NCBI GenBank assembly: GCA_030323305.1
Contig: CP106741.1
Span: forward strand, 1,700,001-1,764,000
Reading direction: 5' to 3'
DNA from: Paenibacillus sp. CC-CFT747
Lineage (GTDB): Bacteria > Bacillota > Bacilli > Paenibacillales > NBRC-103111
DNA length: 64,000 nt
Shown: positions 51,443-61,026 of the stretch, one piece after another
How positions within the stretch are numbered: the stretch's first letter is position 1
Layout of the letters: each line of letters starts with the position of its first letter
The notes under the pieces: generated by a model
What the model saw: only the letters and a program-made list of their open reading frames with translations
What the model was told of the DNA's origin: nothing
Databases searched by the model: none
Made by a program: the position numbers and the translations under genes

Positions 51443-51808
51443 TCAGAAGGACGGCGGCCCGGTCGGTTTGGCCGGCGGAGCCGGAGTCTCCGGTGTGACG
51501 ACGGTCTCGGTGGATGCGGTGGAGGCCGTGGACGCTGCCGTCATGCGGCGCTCCAGGTCTTCCAGATCCTGCTTCGTCGCCACGTCGAGGTCCGCCAGCA
51601 CCTTCCTCACCTGCTCCTGGACCATCCGCTTGATCTCGCTACGGTGCTCTTCCCCGCGGGCAATCAGCCGGTTCACGACGTCCCTCGATTCGCTCTGGCC
51701 CAGCTCGCCCTTGACCACCAGCTCATCGACGAACTGCTGCACCTTGTCGCGGCTGGCCGCCGTGATGCCGAGTCCCAACGCTATCGCTTTCTTCAGAATA
51801 TCACTCAT
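51443..51808 (-). CDS. Phasin-like granule/UbiB-partner protein
   Basis: The 121-residue protein is helical and charged (KVQQFVDELVVKGELGQSES, later IKRMVQEQVRKVLADLDVAT), ending in a Thr/Ala/Pro-rich tail. It resembles the phasin/PhaF-like family, often annotated as polyhydroxyalkanoate granule-associated, and in Firmicutes it commonly sits before an ABC1 kinase as here. No PHA synthase is in the window, so its link to granules is doubtful and a partner role to the kinase is as likely. I start at ATG 51808 with AAGGAGG at about 9 bp. The gene is intact. Confidence 0.7.
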   Translation of the reverse strand: MSDILKKAIALGLGITAASRDKVQQFVDELVVKGELGQSESRDVVNRLIARGEEHRSEIKRMVQEQVRKVLADLDVATKQDLEDLERRMTAASTASTASTETVVTPETPAPPAKPTGPPSF

Positions 51809-51902
51809 TCTCGTCATGCCTCCTTTGGCTTCTCACTAGTATATTACCCCGACGGGCAAACGATTTATCGGGTTTCCGGCAAAAACTGTCCCCGTCCGGC
51901 CA

Positions 51903-52639
51903 TCAATCGGCAAGCCGGTAACCAGCTCCCCGCACGGTTGCAATATAGCGCGGCCGGCGGGGATCGTCACCGAGCTTCTGCCTCAGGCTCTTGATATGGG
52001 CGTCGACGGTGTTGCTTCCTCCGAAGTACGTGTCTCCCCATACCCGGTCCATGAGGGCGTCGCGCGTCAGCACTTCCCCGTCCGCCGCGAGAAGGGCGGT
52101 CAGTAGGTCGTATTCGGTCTTCGTCAGCTCCACCCGCTCTCCTTCCCGGCGTGCGGTCATCCGCCGCATATCCACGGTGAGGTCCTTGTGCTGCAGCGTG
52201 CCGGCGGTGTGCTCCCGCACCTCGTCCTCCCGGGCGGTCCGCTCAATCCGCTCGAGAACAACGGCGAGCGGAGCCGGCCACAGCAACCCGGGCTCTCCCC
52301 GTTCGGCGGCCTGCGCTTCCGAGCCGACCAGCGACAGGGCGGGGCGGATCCCGGCCGGCAGCCGAATCGCCTCCGGTCCCCCTGGGTCCGGTCGACGAGA
52401 AGCATCGCCCCGTTCGCGAGGCCGAGCACCGCTTCATCCGCGTGATGGAACAGCATGACGTCGTAGCACCGGGCCGTCAGCTCCAGCACGACGGGATACA
52501 GTAGCGCCGGCCGGGGGCTCACAATGACGATTCTCCGCGTAGTACCGCAGTAGCTGCCCGTCTCCGCGGCTTCGCCATAGGGGCTCGTTTGCCCGTAAGC
52601 CAAGGTGCTTAATGGGACGGCTTCTTCGTAGTTCTGCAT
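51903..52639 (-). CDS. OmpR-like winged-helix regulator with degenerate receiver (frameshifted)
   Basis: The C-terminal ~100 residues are a textbook OmpR/PhoB DNA-binding domain (LTKTEYDLLTALLAADGEVL; VDAHIKSLRQKLGDDP; ATVRGAGYRL). The N-terminal part is receiver-sized but odd: it starts RIVIVSPRPALLYPVVLELT without the usual acidic pair, has LLVDRTQG where the phospho-aspartate strand should be, and I find no conserved lysine. The two parts join only after correcting a slip near 52375 (GGGGGACC). The start region overlaps the end of the upstream perR-like gene by about 30 bases, so they are coupled. It may act without phosphorylation. Confidence 0.7.
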
Positions 52640-53013
52640 TCTGCACACACCCCTTTAAAGAGAAAATGCTGCTCCTGAACGTCGTAGCCCGTTTCTTCGG
52701 CAATCCGCCGGATCCAGTCCCCCGGAGCTTCGGCGAACACTTCATCCACCTTGCCGCATGATTGGCATACGATATGATGATGATCCTCCACCCGGGCATC
52801 GTAGCGGCTCGCGTCTCCTTCGAGCTTCAGCTCGCGGACCAGCCCTTCCTGCGTCAAATAGCGGAGCGAATTATAGACGGTGGCATAAGCGAAGGCATGC
52901 CCCCGTTCCTTCAGCCGTTCCAGAATATCTCCCGCCGTCGGGTGATCGGGGGCTTCGGCAATGAGGTCGTATATGGTTTTGCGCTGAACGGTCAGCTGTC
53001 CTTTGCGTGTCAT
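52609..53013 (-). CDS. perR: Fur-family regulator, PerR-like
   Basis: The 134-residue protein has a winged helix (TAGDILERLKERGHAFAYAT, then VYNSLRYL), the metal-binding stretch GDASRYDARVEDHHHIVC and two CxxC structural-zinc motifs (CQSCGK, CAEC). The GDAS-R-D context followed by HHH is what I know from PerR rather than Fur or Zur, but the subfamily call is by eye. PerR represses peroxide-defence genes and is inactivated by metal-catalysed oxidation of its histidines. The gene is intact and has a possible Per box in front. Confidence 0.8.
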   Translation of the reverse strand: MTRKGQLTVQRKTIYDLIAEAPDHPTAGDILERLKERGHAFAYATVYNSLRYLTQEGLVRELKLEGDASRYDARVEDHHHIVCQSCGKVDEVFAEAPGDWIRRIAEETGYDVQEQHFLFKGVCAECRTTKKPSH

Positions 53014-53033
53014 GGAGATCGCCTGCTTCTATG

Positions 53034-53048
53034 TTAGAATGTTTTTAG
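53034..53048. promoter_or_regulatory. Possible Per box upstream of perR
   Basis: TTAGAAT-G-TTTTTAG fits the 7-1-7 consensus TTATAATNATTATAA at 10 of 14 fixed positions and lies 20-35 bp before the perR start in an AT-rich promoter. It would allow autoregulation; the right half is weak. Confidence 0.35.
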
Positions 53049-53223
53049 ATTTAGACTTAGTTTAAATTTAAATGACAAAAAAGTCAATTGCCATCCCGTG
53101 ACAATTGACTCGTAGAAAGGCCTATGCCTCCGGACGCTAGTGCGTTATCCAGTAGCTTTGTTGGGAGAAAGCTTCCGTATGCCAATAAAAGTGAATAGGA
53201 AAGCTTCATTAGCGGATAAGGCG

Positions 53224-54246
53224 CTAGCCTCTTTCCCTTGCTTCCTTAAGCCGCCGGAAGGTATCCGGGTGGCAGACGGCATACAGCCGCGCACCTTCAG
53301 GGATGGGCTCATCGAGCTTGCGGTTGATGCCGAGATCCCCCGGTCGGCCAGGAGGGTCGCTCCTTCTTCCAGCAGAGCCTGAAAGGCGTCCCGGTACGTC
53401 CGCCAGTGGGGCCGGCGAGGCACCTCGTAAATATCCTCCCCTCCTGCCGCGAGATAAGCTGCCGGTACAGGTCAATCGTCCCCTCGTTCAGGGCGGACCG
53501 GACGGCCAGGCTCGACACCGCATCATGGGAAAGAATAAAATCATTGACCTTCACATGCCGGAAGTTCTTGATATGCTTCTCCGACATGATTTCCACCGTG
53601 GTATGAACGTCAGGCGAGAATTCCTCGATGCTCGATGCGATCAGAAGCGTTTTGCCGTCGATCAGCTGGTAGTCGTCCATCCGTTCATCCGCGAAAACGA
53701 TCGCCGCCCGCGCCGTTCCCAGTCCCGCCCGCTCCAGCGTGTCGCCGCTTGTGGGGCTGCCGCTTACGTAATGGACCCGCTCGTGGTCATAAGGAAGCCG
53801 TTCGTGCTCATCCACGATTAGGACCTCGAGCCCCGGATCGGAGCTCAGGAGCTCCTCGACGGCGGCTTGAGCTTTTTTGTTCCAGGAGATGATAACCACA
53901 TGACCGCTTCCCCGGTACGCCAATTGCCCCGTCTCCTTCTCTTCTTGATAGAGGCGAACGCCTCCAGAATTTTGCCGATCACGAGACTGAGCAGCCCGAT
54001 CCCGAACAGGTACAGCACCATCGTCAGCGCCTTCCCTGGAATCGTCTTCATGGAATAATCGCCGTACCCAACCGTCGACATGGTGGTCATAACCCAGTAG
54101 AGGCTGTTGAACCAGTGGCCGAAGGTATCCGGCTCCAGCGCATAGGCCGCGGCGGACCCGATCAGCACGAAGCCGACCGTCATAACGGCCAGCAGCCGGT
54201 TATTCAAACGGAAAAGCCGGTAAGCATACCGCAAAAAGAAGTGCAT
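53224..54246 (-). CDS. Potassium channel with RCK (TrkA-N) domain (three frameshifts)
   Basis: The rejoined protein is about 340 residues: helix one (LLAVMTVGFVLIGSAAAYAL), a pore loop with the K+ selectivity filter TVGYGD, helix two (LYLFGIGLLSLVIGKIL), then a regulator-of-conductance domain starting GHVVIISWNKKAQAAVEELL and binding a nucleotide or Ca2+. It is of the MthK/YugO two-helix class, which mediates K+ release and, in Bacillus, biofilm electrical signalling. Slips near 53940 (KKEKETGQLAYRG), 53440 and 53338 are each repaired by one G. The ATG at 54246 follows AGAGGGG. Confidence 0.85.
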
Positions 54247-54263
54247 TCCCCGATCCCCTCTGC

Positions 54264-54462
54264 TCACAAAATAGGCCGTTGCGCCTGGTCTCGTTCCGCT
54301 GCGCCTTCGGATTTCACCCGAATTCCTTCCGGCACCAATTCGGGCCGCTCTCCCCGAGGACCGCTTACCCCTCCAAAATTTACTCAGAATGGACAGCAGC
54401 AGAAGACCGGCCACTACCATCATCAGCAGCGCGAGGCGCTTTTCCTGCCGTTTGGGGTTCAT
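54264..54462 (-). CDS. Small membrane protein upstream of the K+ channel (frame uncertain)
   Basis: ATG 54462 follows GGAGGG and begins MNPKRQEKRLALLMMVVAGL, a basic segment plus one helix. As written the frame continues straight into the channel, but that join is basic and not protein-like. A shifted frame reads GERPELVPEGIRVKSEGAAE and stops at 54264, 17 bp before the channel ATG, and I prefer this. YugO-type channels also have a small upstream partner (YugN/MstX-like), but I see no sequence match to claim that. Confidence 0.4.
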
Positions 54463-54607
54463 TCAGTCCCTCCGTTCCTTTTCTTCTAAAAATACCACAT
54501 CCCGCCCGGGGAATCCAAAGTCCCCGCCACACGGTCACCCTGATTCCGGAGGAACCCTGCCCTTGACCTCCTCCGTCGTGATGGTTCGGCCGGATGGAGG
54601 AACGAAA

Positions 54608-54638
54608 AAGAGGCCAACCCTGACGAGGGAGGCCTCTT
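54608..54638 (-). terminator. Terminator of the marR-MMPL operon
   Basis: AAGAGGCC, a 15-base loop and GGCCTCTT followed on the minus strand by TTTTCG. It lies about 125 bp after the MMPL gene. The rest of 54470-54763 shows no gene. Confidence 0.7.
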
Positions 54639-54763
54639 CTAGACTGGTGTCTGATCCTGCACGTTGTTGCCGGCAAATCGTTGCGCAAGATTCGCACGTC
54701 ATGCCGGAAAGGTGGCCGGGTGCCCCTTAGGGAGCCCAGTGTCCAGGGTACCGGGGTACCCGG

Positions 54764-57700
54764 TTACCGGCTGACCGGACGCCCCACGGCCGGAGCATAA
54801 TCTTCATCGTCCGGCTCCTGCCGGTTCATGAACGGCCACCAGTTGGCCGGCCCGAACATGCGCACCATGACCGGAATGAACAGCGGCAGAATCAGCAGCG
54901 CATACAACGCGAGGCCGCACAGCACGATGGTGGCAATCTGCAGGAGCGACATGACCCCGGAGGAGAGCATCGCGGCGAACGTGCCGCCCAGGATGACCGC
55001 CGCGGACAGAATGACCGTTCCCATCTTCTTCATCGCGAGCAGAATGGCTTCCTGCGGGTCCATGCCGCGGTATTCCTTGAAGCGGTCCATGAGGAAGATG
55101 CTGTAGTCAATCCCGAGCGCCATCAGCATGACGAAGCCGAAGAACGGCACCGCCCAGGAAATACCCGAATAGCCGAGCATCCGGACGAAGATCAGCTCCG
55201 CGATCGCCATCGACGTGTAATACGTCAAGATGAGCGACAGCAGGAGGTAGACCGGCATGATCACCGAGCGGAACATGAGGATGAGGATCAAGCCGATGCC
55301 CACCAGCATGAGAAGCGCCGTCTTCGAGTAATCGTCCGCCGAAATCTGCCGCAGGTCGTTGTTCGTCGAGGACACGCCCGAGACGGCATACACGGCCTTC
55401 TCGAAGCCGGTTCCCTTCAAAGCGCGTCCCGCGGCGGCGGTCAGGTCGTCCGTCTTCTTCAGCGTCTCGATCTCATACGGGTTCCCCGTGAAGACGACGT
55501 CGAACTTGGCGATCTTCCGGTCCTTGGACAGATACGTGTCCAGTGCCTGCTGGAAGCCGGGGTCCTTCACGGCCTGCTCGGGGATGTACCAGCCCGTCAG
55601 CTGCTTATCCGGTGCGGACGACAGCTGGTTCAAGTACGTTTCGGCCGATTGCAGGCCGCCCGTCACCTGGGCGAGGCCGTTCGCGCTCTGGCTCAGCCCG
55701 CCCGTCAGCTCGCCCAGCTGGCCGTTCAGCTGCGCGAAGCCGGCCTGCAGCTCCTTCTGCCCGGACGCGAGGGCATCGAAGCCATTCGTCACCTCGGGCA
55801 GGTTCGCCGCCAGCTGGCCTTGGCCGGACGCCGCCTGCGCGAGGCCGGTCTGCAGCTTCGCCAGGCCGTCGGCCAGGCCCTGCAGGCCCTGCGCCAGCGC
55901 CGCCTGGCCGCTTACGGCCTGCGCGTAGCCGGCGTTCGCCTGGGCGAGCCCCTGCTCGAGCCCGGCCAGCTGGCCGTTCAGCTGCCCGAGCCCGGCGCCG
56001 AGCTGCTCGGCACCGCTTTGCAGGCCCGCCGCGGCGCCCTGGAGCTTGACATAATCCGGATCGTTAGCCAGCTCCGGATACTTCTGCGACAGGCCGCTCA
56101 GGCCGCTCTTCAGCTCGCCTAAGCCCTTCGCGAGCTCCGCCTGCTTGGCGGCTGCGTCGCCGTAGGCCTGCGACAGCTGGCCGAGGCCGCCGCCGATCTG
56201 CTGGTAGCCGCCCAGCAACTCCTTGGCCGCGGCGGCCAGCCGGTCGGCGTTTGCCTTCGCCTGCGCCGCGCCGGCCTGGAGCTCGCCCGCGCCGGCCGTG
56301 CCGTCGCGCAGGCCCTGCTCAATGCGCTTGATCCCGTCGCCCAGCTGGACGACGCCCGCCTTCAGCGCATTCGTGCCGTCCACGAGCTTCGCGGCGCCTG
56401 CCTCGGCCTCATTCAGCTTGGGGGCGTTCTCCCCAAGCGCCTTGCTCGCGTCGGTCAACCCCTTGCCGATCTGGCCGAGGCCCTCGGTGCCCTGCCCGAG
56501 GCCGCTGCCGACGGTGCCGACCTGTTTGGCCACCTGGAAGTCCTCCAGGGGTCACCCGTCGGCCGGGTCGCGCTCCGGACCGCCTTCACGCCTTCCACCT
56601 TGGCCAGCTCCCGGCTGACCCGCTCCATGGCCGCCAGTCCTTCCGGCGTATCGAGCGCCTTGTCGCTCTTCAGTACAAGCGTCGAAGGAAGGAGTCCCCG
56701 GGACCGAAGCTTGCCGAGATGACCTGGAAGGCTTTGACCGAGTTGTACTTGCTGCCGATTTCGTCCAGGGAATTAAAAGAGATCGAACCCTTGTAAGCCG
56801 CCAGAAGCGGAACCGTCAGAACCGCCAGCAGGAGCAGCGCCCAGACGGAACGTTTCAGGGCGAAGCGCCCCATCGCACCCCACAGCCCGCTCGGCTTGTG
56901 CTCAAGCGATCCTTTGGCGGGCCAGAAAACCGCTTTGCCGAGCACCGCCAGGAAGAAGGGTACCAGCGTACCGAGGGCGATCAGCAGCACGGCAACCCCG
57001 ACTCCCACGGCCACCGCCGAGCGGTAGAGCACGAAGGTCGAGAAGCCGATGGAAGCAAAGCCTACCAGCACCGCAAGACCGGAATAGAACACCGTCCGGC
57101 CCGCCGTGCGGTACGTGGCGACAATCGCTTCGGACGTATCGCCCCGGTGAGCGAGCTCTTCCTTGAAGCGGCTGATGAGCAGAATGCAGTAGTCCGTCCC
57201 GATCCCGAACATAACCGCCACCATGAAGATCTGCGTAAAGTTCGAGAGCGGGAAATCCCAGTACTTGACCAGGAAGGCGACGACCGACTGCGAGGCGACA
57301 TAGCTGACACCCACGGTCACAAGCGGAATGAACGGAGCGACCGCGGAACGGAACACGAGGAACAGGATCGCCATGATGAAGATGAGCGTGATCCATTCCG
57401 TCTTCTTCAGGCCCTCCTGGGAGCTTTCAACGACGTCCTCACCGATCAGCCAGTCCCCGGTATAGTAATGCTCCACCGTAATGCCCTCGGCGGCCTTGTA
57501 CAGCCCGTCCCGCATTTCCGCGGGTGTCCGGTCCTTGTTATCGACGTTCACAAGGGCCAGCACCGTCTGGCCGTCCCCGGCGATCATCTGCTTCTCAAGG
57601 TCCTTGGAATCATAAGGCGAGGTTACGGAGGTAATGCCGTGAGCCGCCTTCTCGCTTTTGAGCTTGTCGAGGCCCTGGCGGATCTCCTCCTTATCGGAGG

Positions 57701-57943
57701 AGCCGAGCCCCCTTCCTTATGAAACACCAGCACGGCCGAGGCTTCGCCGGTTTCCTCGCCGGAGCCCGCCTTCATCTCTTTGATGAGCTTATTCGCCTGG
57801 CTGGAGGAATACCCGTCGGGCACATTGATCTGCCCTTTCTCGCGGACCAGCTCCTCCATCGGAGGGGCGGTAACGGCAAGCCCCGCCACCGCCGCCAGCC
57901 ACAGAACGAGCACCAGCCATCTTAGCTTCAGAATTGTTCTCAT
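54764..57943 (-). CDS. MMPL-family transporter with a long Gly/Ala/Gln-rich repeat insert (three frameshifts)
   Basis: The rejoined protein is about 1,060 residues, larger than the usual MMPL pump. It has an N-terminal helix (LVLVLWLAAVAGLAV), an outer domain, a helix bundle with VAVMFGIGTDYCILLISRF, then an outer domain with some 300 residues of repeats such as GAGLGQLNGQLAGLEQGLAQ that should form a long coiled-coil or helical bundle as in YhgE/Pip-type proteins, and a second helix bundle with MLMALGIDYSIFLMDRF. All three slips (near 57710, 56698, 56549) need one base in a G/C run. Transcribed with the MarR gene just upstream, which probably represses it. Confidence 0.87.
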
Positions 57944-57996
57944 GTTTTCTTCTCCCTTACCCTTTTCTCTTTCTTTGTTCCGGCCTGCCCTGCTCT

Positions 57997-58449
57997 TTAC
58001 GAATCAGCCAGGAGCACCCTAGCCAGCTTCTCGTAGGTCTGAATAAACTGGCGGGCTTCCTCTTCGTCAAAATGCTGAAGATACCCCGATAGCAGCTCCT
58101 GAATCTTCTCTTCGCCCGCCTGGGCGAGCCGCTCGCCCTCCTCCGTGAGGGTCAAATAGGTGACCCGGCGGTCCTTCTCATCCGGCAGACGCCGAATCAA
58201 GTTCTTGTCGGCCAGCCGGTTGACGATGGCCGTGATGGAGCTTTTGCCCACACAGAAGCTGTCCGCAAGCTCCGAGGACGTGCAGGAGCCCCGGCCCCGG
58301 ATGTAACGAATGGTGGAATACTGATCGAGGGTGAGCTCCTCCTCCATCCGTTCCTTGATCATGGCGTTCAGCCGGCGGTTGACGACGAAGGTCGCCCTCT
58401 CGTACCGTTCGATAAGCTGCCTCAGAAATTCGTTGTCCACGTTGTTCAC
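57997..58449 (-). CDS. MarR-family repressor
   Basis: The 150-residue protein has the MarR winged helix (SSELADSFCVGKSSITAIVN) and wing (DEKDRRVTYLTLTEEGE), flanked by dimer helices. MarR proteins repress efflux operons and are released by small aromatic ligands or oxidants; the single Cys in the recognition helix (FCVGKSS) could be redox-sensitive. It precedes the MMPL gene by 53 bp in the same direction. The gene is intact. Confidence 0.9.
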   Translation of the reverse strand: MNNVDNEFLRQLIERYERATFVVNRRLNAMIKERMEEELTLDQYSTIRYIRGRGSCTSSELADSFCVGKSSITAIVNRLADKNLIRRLPDEKDRRVTYLTLTEEGERLAQAGEEKIQELLSGYLQHFDEEEARQFIQTYEKLARVLLADS

Positions 58450-58489
58450 GTTCTCCTCCTAGGGGTAAAAGGGAGGGTCGTCCCTTTAG

Positions 58490-58502
58490 TTCGACTGTCG
58501 AA
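58490..58502. promoter_or_regulatory. Palindromic operator upstream of marR
   Basis: TTCGAC-T-GTCGAA is a perfect 13-bp palindrome about 40 bp before the marR start, in the right place for autoregulation by MarR of the marR-MMPL operon. Confidence 0.55.
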
Positions 58503-58580
58503 TGATTTCACAGTAGAACTATATCAGAGGGGCCGCATTTCCGTCAACTGGAAATAGGGCTTTTTCTCCAGTCAGCCAAA

Positions 58581-58602
58581 AGCCCTGCCGGCTGGCAGGG
58601 CT
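58581..58602 (-). terminator. Terminator of the HD-GYP gene
   Basis: AGCCCTGCC-loop-GGCAGGGCT followed by TTTTGG on the minus strand, about 30 bp after the corrected HD-GYP stop. Confidence 0.75.
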
Positions 58603-58631
58603 CGATGGCTTTACCCGTTCCTTTCCCGTGC

Positions 58632-60078
58632 CTAGCCGGCTCCCTTGAGAACCGCACCCGGCACCCGCTCCCCGAGCACCTTAAGGGGGTATTCGTAAAT
58701 GGACGTATCCCGCCCGCACACCCGCTTCCAGGCATCCACGCACGCCGGGTCAAAATGACTCCCCGGTTCGCCTCAAGGAACGCCATCGCCTCCTCATGAG
58801 GCATCGCCTGCCGGTAGGCTCTCCTGGAGGTGAGGGCGTCGTAGACGTCCGCTACGGCCACGATGCGCGCCATCAGCGGGATTTCCTCTCCCGTCAGGCG
58901 GTCGGGGTAGCCCCCGCCGTTCCATTTCTCGTGATGGGAGCGGATAATGCCCAGTTCCTCTGGAAGAAAACCGAGCCGCCGGCACCGCTCGTACCCGATC
59001 ACGGGATGGGTTTCGATGATGGCCCGTTCCGAAGGGCTGAGCCTGCCCGGCTTGTTGAGGATGCTGTCGGGGATGTCCATTTTGCCGATGTCGTGCACGA
59101 TGGTTCCCTGGGCCAGGGCCCGAAGCTCATCGGGGCGCAGCTGCAGCTCCTCCGCGAGCTTCAGCGCGTACAGCGTTACCCGGAAGTTATGCCCCGCCGT
59201 GTACGGATCTCTCTGCTCGGTGGACGCCATCAAAGTCTGAACGCTCGGGGAGATGGAGTTCGTCACCCGTTCGATCGGGTCGTTCGTGAACAGAGCGCGT
59301 ACCGCCCCCGACAAGGACTGCCTTGAGGCGTACTGCCGGTACAGCCCGGCCAGCATCACCAGCATGGAGCCCAAGAGCAGGAAGTGATACAACCACCACG
59401 AAGCCCGCCATGCTTCACCGCGGATGATGATAACCTGGGCGGTGATGAGCCAGCCGCAGGAGTATACGATCGCTTTTTGCAGAGGAAACCGGGAATAGAG
59501 GTACGACTGGTAGTATTGGTACATGGTCACGCCGTTAAGCAGGATGGTCACCATGGCGACTTCCCCTTAAGCGGGTGAATATCGAGGGGAATGAAATCGA
59601 CGGCGTGGGGAAACAGGAGACCCGCGCCCCCGAGAAGCAGGAGCACGCTGGTCCACAACGGCAGAAGCCAGCGGCCGGGCCTGGACATGAAGGTAACGAA
59701 CGGATCGTCGGACGGCAGCGAAGACAGCCACAGCCACAGGGAGGCCAGAAGGATGCTGAGCTGGGACGAGACCGCCGGCAGGTGGCTCGCATGGATCATG
59801 AAGTTAGGAGTCGAGAGTCCATGGACGGCAAAGATGGAGGCAAGCGAAATGAAAGAAAGAGCGAGAAATCCGACCTTTCCATTCCGAAGACGCCTGCCTG
59901 CAATGCCGACGGCCACCGCCAGAGCCAAAGCGAGCAGAGCCACCGCGCTGACAATATAGAAATGCCCTCTTGGCATGACAAGCATGGGATCGGCGGAACC
60001 CGCCGCCTTCAGTCCCTCAAACACACCATAAGGAATAAGTACGGCCGCCGCCGGGCCGATCCAACTGAGCTGCTTCAT
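58632..60078 (-). CDS. Membrane HD-GYP domain phosphodiesterase (two frameshifts)
   Basis: The rejoined protein is about 482 residues with seven or eight N-terminal helices and a C-terminal HD-GYP domain. The catalytic signatures are all present: TAGHNFRVTLYALKLAEEL, IVHDIGKMDIPDSIL, SHHEKWNGGGYPDRLTGEEI and, after repair, RGSHFDPACVDAW. HD-GYP enzymes hydrolyse c-di-GMP to GMP or pGpG. I start at ATG 60078 (MKQLSWIG) with AAGGGGAAGG upstream. Slips in GGGG near 59565 (KGEVAMVTILL) and near 58757 are each one base. The corrected stop is at 58632. It may balance the MHYT-GGDEF-EAL protein at 46-48 kb. Confidence 0.86.
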
Positions 60079-60285
60079 CGTTATGGCCTTCCCCTTTTCG
60101 CCCGGCCGCAGGGCTATCCATTTTTCGGCCGACTGGTTTTTTCTTCTAATCATAAGTCATCGGGCCCGTTTTGGGAATGATCTCCTATCTTTTATCGGCA
60201 GGAAAAACTTTAATGTTTAAACCTACGTAGCTTAGGTTAAAAATAGGTACACTAACCAACACAAATGAAAAAGGAGTGGGACACA

Positions 60286-60543
60286 ATGAGTTTTCTCTGG
60301 TCTTTGATTATCGGTGGAATTATCGGTTGGCTGGCCGGCCTGGTTATGGGCCGCGACATTCCGGGCGGTGTGATTGGTAACATCATCGCCGGTTTCATCG
60401 GGGCTTGGCTCGGCGGGCTGCTGCTTGGCGACTGGGGTCCGGAAGTAGGCGGATTCTATATCCTGCCGGCTTTGATCGGGGCTGTCGCCCTCGTGTTCAT
60501 CGTCAGCCTGATCATGCGTTCGATGGGACGCAACCGGGCGTAA
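60286..60543 (+). CDS. GlsB/YeaQ/YmgE-family (transglycosylase-associated) membrane protein
   Basis: The 85-residue protein is glycine-rich with three helices and the family pattern (LIIGGIIGWLAGLVMGRDIP; GNIIAGFIGAWLGGLLLG). These small stress-induced proteins are called transglycosylase-associated only by homology; their role is unknown. The ATG at 60286 follows GGAG at 9 bp; an upstream ATG at 60265 is not served by a ribosome site. The gene is intact and single, followed by a strong terminator. Confidence 0.88.
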   Translation: MSFLWSLIIGGIIGWLAGLVMGRDIPGGVIGNIIAGFIGAWLGGLLLGDWGPEVGGFYILPALIGAVALVFIVSLIMRSMGRNRA

Positions 60544-60581
60544 CCAACGCCCTCCTTTCCTCCCCTTGGAGGAAAACGACA

Positions 60582-60613
60582 AAAAAGACAGCCTCGTGAG
60601 AGGCTGTCTTTTT
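60582..60613. terminator. Bidirectional strong terminator
   Basis: AAAAAGACAGCCTC, loop GTGA and its complement form a 14-bp stem between the GlsB-like gene and the convergent ParR-like gene. Confidence 0.9.
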
Positions 60614-60633
60614 GTGTGGACCGGCTTGACGGA

Positions 60634-60981
60634 TCAAGTCCAAGACTCGATATCTTCGTCGTCGATGTCGTCATCCGGGGCCTTAACCGGCTGCCGTTTT
60701 TCCTCTTGCAGGGCCGCCGCCGCCGTCTCCCGGAGGGAAACCGCCGCCGCATCGCCGGAGGGGCCGGCTTGTCCGTTCTTTCCTTCGGACGTGAAGCCCC
60801 GCTCGGCCGGAATGAAGGCCTGCAGATTGCGCACCCCGTTATGGGTGACCTCTTTCTCAATCAGGTAGCGGATGGAATCCATCAGGTTCGTCTGGGAGTT
60901 GATCCACTGCATGATGGCGGGGTCTTCGTTCTTCTTCGTCTTCAGGCTGATGTTGTCGCCGGGCTGCTTCGATTTCTTCAT
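60634..60981 (-). CDS. ParR-like partner of the actin-like protein
   Basis: The 115-residue protein has a basic N-terminus (MKKSKQPGDNISLKTKKNED), a helix pair (AIMQWINSQTNLMDSIRYLI) and an acidic C-terminal end (DDDIDDEDIES). The order, basic domain first and acidic tail last, and its place right after a ParM-like gene fit ParR-type adaptors, which bind centromere DNA with a ribbon-helix-helix and touch the filament tip with their tail. The assignment rests on context and pattern. The gene is intact. Confidence 0.6.
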   Translation of the reverse strand: MKKSKQPGDNISLKTKKNEDPAIMQWINSQTNLMDSIRYLIEKEVTHNGVRNLQAFIPAERGFTSEGKNGQAGPSGDAAAVSLRETAAAALQEEKRQPVKAPDDDIDDEDIESWT

Positions 60982-61026
60982 ACAAGGTCACCTTCCGGTA
61001 CGGCTGGTATTACCCGCCGTCTGTCC

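Noticed and set aside
53845..54462. One 205-residue protein joining the small upstream membrane segment to the channel
   Set aside because: The channel has its own ribosome site and ATG at 54246, and the linking stretch is arginine-rich shadow sequence.
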